Of a stretch of 8,509 nucleotides of DNA, positions 7,073 through 8,509 are shown in pieces (the first letter of the stretch is position 1; the number at the start of each line of letters is the position of its first letter). The notes beneath the pieces are model-generated. The model was not told the origin of the DNA and searched no databases. It was given only the letters and a program-made list of their open reading frames with translations. The position numbers and the translations under genes are program-made. The stretch comes from JACNLN01 sp964626495 (GTDB lineage: Bacteria > Fidelibacterota > Marinisomatia > Marinisomatales > CAZVFT01), in NCBI GenBank assembly GCA_964626495.1, contig CAZVFT010000096.1, positions 1 to 8,509 on the forward strand, read 5' to 3'.

Positions 7073-8133
7073 AGACTCTGGAGCAATTCTCAAGAAAACC
7101 CGAAACAATTCCTACTCTGACTTCCCTGTATCTAGCAGACCTAGGCGAAGCGAAAGGGAGACAAGAACTGTTCACCAAACAATCCCCGCAAAAGCTAAAA
7201 GTACTTCGGGAACACGCCTTGATTGAGAGTGCAGTATCCTCCAGCCGGATTGAGGGGGTCGAGGTGGACAAATCCCGTGTTGGGACAATCATCTTCGGGA
7301 AGCCGCTACTGAGAGACCGGGATGAAGAAGAAGTGCGAGGATACCGGGATGCCCTCGCTATGATTCATCGAAAGAGGGAGGGTGTGCCCATCGGAGAACA
7401 GACCGTCAAGCGCTTGCATGAACTGGTGAAAAGCAATGCCTGGGACACCGGGCAATACAAGGAGAAACCAAGCGATATCATTGAGAAATATCCTGATGGC
7501 AGGGAACGGGTCAGGTTTAGAGCGGTGTCGCCCTCTGATACACCTGACTACATAGAGCAGTCAGTTGAATTGTGGAACGGATGCATGAAAGAACGATGGA
7601 TCCATTCCCTGGTAACTCTGGCTGGATTCAACCTCGATTTTCTCTGTATTCATCCATTTCGGGACGGAAACGGACGTGTCTCACGATTGCTTCTTCTGTT
7701 GCAGTGTTATCATCTTGGATATGAGGTGGGCCGGTACATCAGTCTTGAACGACTCATTGAAGAAAACAAGGAGCGCTACTACGAGACCCTCGAAATATGT
7801 TCCCAGGGTTGGCATGAGGGCAAGCACGATCCATGGCCTTATGTCAATTTTCTCCTGTACGTGTTGAAAACTGCCTACAGGGAGTTTGAGGAACGTTTAG
7901 GACGCATCAAAAGCCCCAGAGGGGCAAAGACAGAACTGATTACTTCTGCCATTGAAAAGAGGGAAAGCTCATTTACTGTAGGCCAATTGCAAGATGAATG
8001 TCCCGGTGTCAGTATTGATATGATTAGAAAGGTGTTGAAAGACTTACGTGCACAGGATCAAGTAGAATGCCTGGGTAGGGGGCAGAATGCAAAATGGCAG
8101 AAAACAAACACCTGGGAATTAGGTAATACCTAA
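7069..8133 (+). CDS. class II Fic-domain protein (probable AMPylator) with winged helix
   Basis: The protein has 354 residues. Its Fic active-site motif is complete: HPFRDGNGRVSR (195-206), with catalytic H195, Mg-binding D199 and the phosphate loop G200-R203. Fic enzymes usually transfer AMP from ATP to a Tyr, Thr or Ser of a target protein. An N-terminal inhibitory helix carries SSRIEG (58-63), fitting (S/T)xxxE(G/N). This makes it a class II Fic whose E62 would normally hold the enzyme off. The N-terminal 60 residues resemble Fic_N, and about 286-345 form a winged-helix-like DNA-binding domain. It starts at ATG 7069, overlapping the helicase stop as ATGA, with a purine-rich AGGGGAAAAGG upstream, so it is translationally coupled to the helicase. 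Placement between helicase and methylase suggests a role in controlling the system or an added toxin-like effector. Its target is unknown. GC content is higher than in the AlbA_2 gene. Confidence 0.93.
   Translation: MKTLEQFSRKPETIPTLTSLYLADLGEAKGRQELFTKQSPQKLKVLREHALIESAVSSSRIEGVEVDKSRVGTIIFGKPLLRDRDEEEVRGYRDALAMIHRKREGVPIGEQTVKRLHELVKSNAWDTGQYKEKPSDIIEKYPDGRERVRFRAVSPSDTPDYIEQSVELWNGCMKERWIHSLVTLAGFNLDFLCIHPFRDGNGRVSRLLLLLQCYHLGYEVGRYISLERLIEENKERYYETLEICSQGWHEGKHDPWPYVNFLLYVLKTAYREFEERLGRIKSPRGAKTELITSAIEKRESSFTVGQLQDECPGVSIDMIRKVLKDLRAQDQVECLGRGQNAKWQKTNTWELGNT
8119..8133. promoter_or_regulatory. perfect 15-bp palindrome TTAGGTA-A-TACCTAA
   Basis: The arms TTAGGTA (8119-8125) and TACCTAA (8127-8133) are perfect inverted repeats around one central A, ending exactly at the fic stop codon. 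This is the size of an operator for a dimeric regulator. More half-sites of the same type follow up to 8174. The arms are too short and AT-rich, and no T-run follows, so it is a poor terminator. Confidence 0.4.
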
Positions 8134-8154
8134 TGAAATGGGTAATGAAATAGG
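8131..8154. repeat. 12-bp imperfect tandem repeat between fic and methylase
   Basis: TAATGAAATGGG (8131-8142) is followed by TAATGAAATAGG (8143-8154), 11 of 12 identical. The first copy begins with the fic stop codon. An ATG inside it (8133) opens a 6-codon frame MKWVMK ending at TAG 8151-8153, 10 nt before the methylase start. Replication slippage or a reinitiation spacer would both explain it. Confidence 0.6.
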
Positions 8155-8174
8155 TAAGAACTAATGATACCTAA
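8150..8174. promoter_or_regulatory. second AGGTA/TACCT inverted repeat over the methylase start
   Basis: TAGGTA (8151-8156) and TACCTA (8168-8173) form an inverted repeat across 11 nt that contains the methylase ATG (8164-8166). AGG at 8152-8154 is also the best Shine-Dalgarno for that ATG, about 9 nt away. As RNA, the hairpin could hide the ribosome site; as DNA, it repeats the half-site of the palindrome at 8119-8133. Either would tie methylase output to a regulator or to translation of fic. Confidence 0.3.
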
Positions 8175-8509
8175 AGAGTGCAAGCGGCTCATAGAAGTTG
8201 ATTTCCCCATTGCAGAGGTCAGTAAACAGTCTGCCCGGGAAAAGTCCATTCGCCACGGCCATCCATCGACTTTACACCTGTGGTGGGCACGGCGCCCCCT
8301 TGCTGCCTGCCGATCGGTTTTACTGGGCTTGATCTTTCCGGACCCTTGTGACCCCCATTGCCCTGAAGAATTCAAAACAAATGCCAGGAAAGCATTAAGG
8401 GGATTACCGATAAAGGTTAGTAAAGATGATGAAGGCTTAAGGCAGTCACTTCTGGATTTTATTGCAGCTTTTTCTGATTGGGATCGTTCATCTGAATCTA
8501 TTTGGCTAG
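8164..8509 (+). CDS. DUF1156/COG1743 adenine-specific DNA methylase, N-terminal part (cut by window end)
   Basis: The frame is open from ATG 8164 to the end of the window (115 codons plus one base), so only the N-terminus is visible. It carries the DUF1156 signature: KRLIEVDFPIAEVSKQSARE (7-26) followed by KSIRHGHPSTLHLWWARRPL (27-46). Full COG1743 proteins are usually about 900-1000 residues with a later N6-adenine methylase catalytic motif, which cannot be seen here. The expected role is methylation of host DNA at adenine as self-marking for the helicase-nuclease. It lies 30 nt after the fic stop, in the same direction. The start is supported by the family-like N-terminus and an AGG at 8152-8154. 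A block near the start (8281-8340) counts 38/60 GC, the most GC-rich block counted in the window. Confidence 0.88.
   Translation, partial: MIPKECKRLIEVDFPIAEVSKQSAREKSIRHGHPSTLHLWWARRPLAACRSVLLGLIFPDPCDPHCPEEFKTNARKALRGLPIKVSKDDEGLRQSLLDFIAAFSDWDRSSESIWL

Noticed and set aside
3638..8509. A complete DISARM system
   Set aside because: Only a DrmD-like helicase and the start of a methylase are visible. The core genes drmA, drmB and drmC are not in the window, so DISARM cannot be claimed.

Overview
The window looks like an AT-rich bacterial chromosome segment that ends inside a DNA-defence island. A Gram-negative host is likely but not certain. The minus-strand gene at the left encodes an exported membrane protein ending in a terminal-Phe strand, as many outer-membrane proteins do. 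The lineage cannot be read from the sequence; an uncultivated Bacteroidota-like (FCB) bacterium is a guess.

Layout. (1) 1-107: the 3' flank of the first gene, with a small 8-bp tandem repeat and nothing else convincing. (2) 108-1373, minus strand: a 421-residue membrane protein of unknown function, built from about five copies of a roughly 60-residue module. (3) 1374-2029: a 656-bp divergent intergenic region with a possible promoter, two overlapping mini-ORFs, a possible small minus-strand ORF and a 20-bp tandem repeat just before the next gene. (4) 2030-3379, plus strand: an AlbA_2 (Schlafen-like) plus GHKL-ATPase plus winged-helix protein. (5) 3360-3620: a short overlapping gene whose C-terminus carries the RX4HXY signature of HepT/HEPN toxins, while its N-terminal part is unrelated and carries an 18-bp repeat twice. 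(6) 3638-7072: a 1144-residue SNF2-type helicase with a C-terminal DUF3883 nuclease-like domain. (7) 7069-8133: a class II Fic protein (probable AMPylator) overlapping the helicase stop by ATGA. (8) 8164-8509 and beyond: the N-terminal 115 residues of a DUF1156/COG1743 adenine-specific DNA methylase, cut by the window edge.

Genes 4 to 8 share a strand and are tightly packed, so they probably form one transcription unit. A SNF2-like helicase with an adenine methylase is the pairing seen in class 1 DISARM (DrmD plus DrmMI) and in other DUF1156-centred defence loci. The likely logic is that the methylase marks self DNA and the helicase-nuclease acts on unmarked invading DNA. The AlbA_2 protein is a candidate regulator or sensor. 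The Fic protein sits between helicase and methylase and is the component that the standard models do not explain. The partner genes that would settle the type (drmA/drmB/drmC or DUF499) would lie beyond the right edge.

Base composition rises along the operon. Hand counts of 60-base blocks gave 19/60 GC in the AlbA_2 gene, 22/60 early in the helicase, 30/60 late in the helicase, 31/60 in fic and 38/60 in the methylase. This suggests assembly from parts of different origin.
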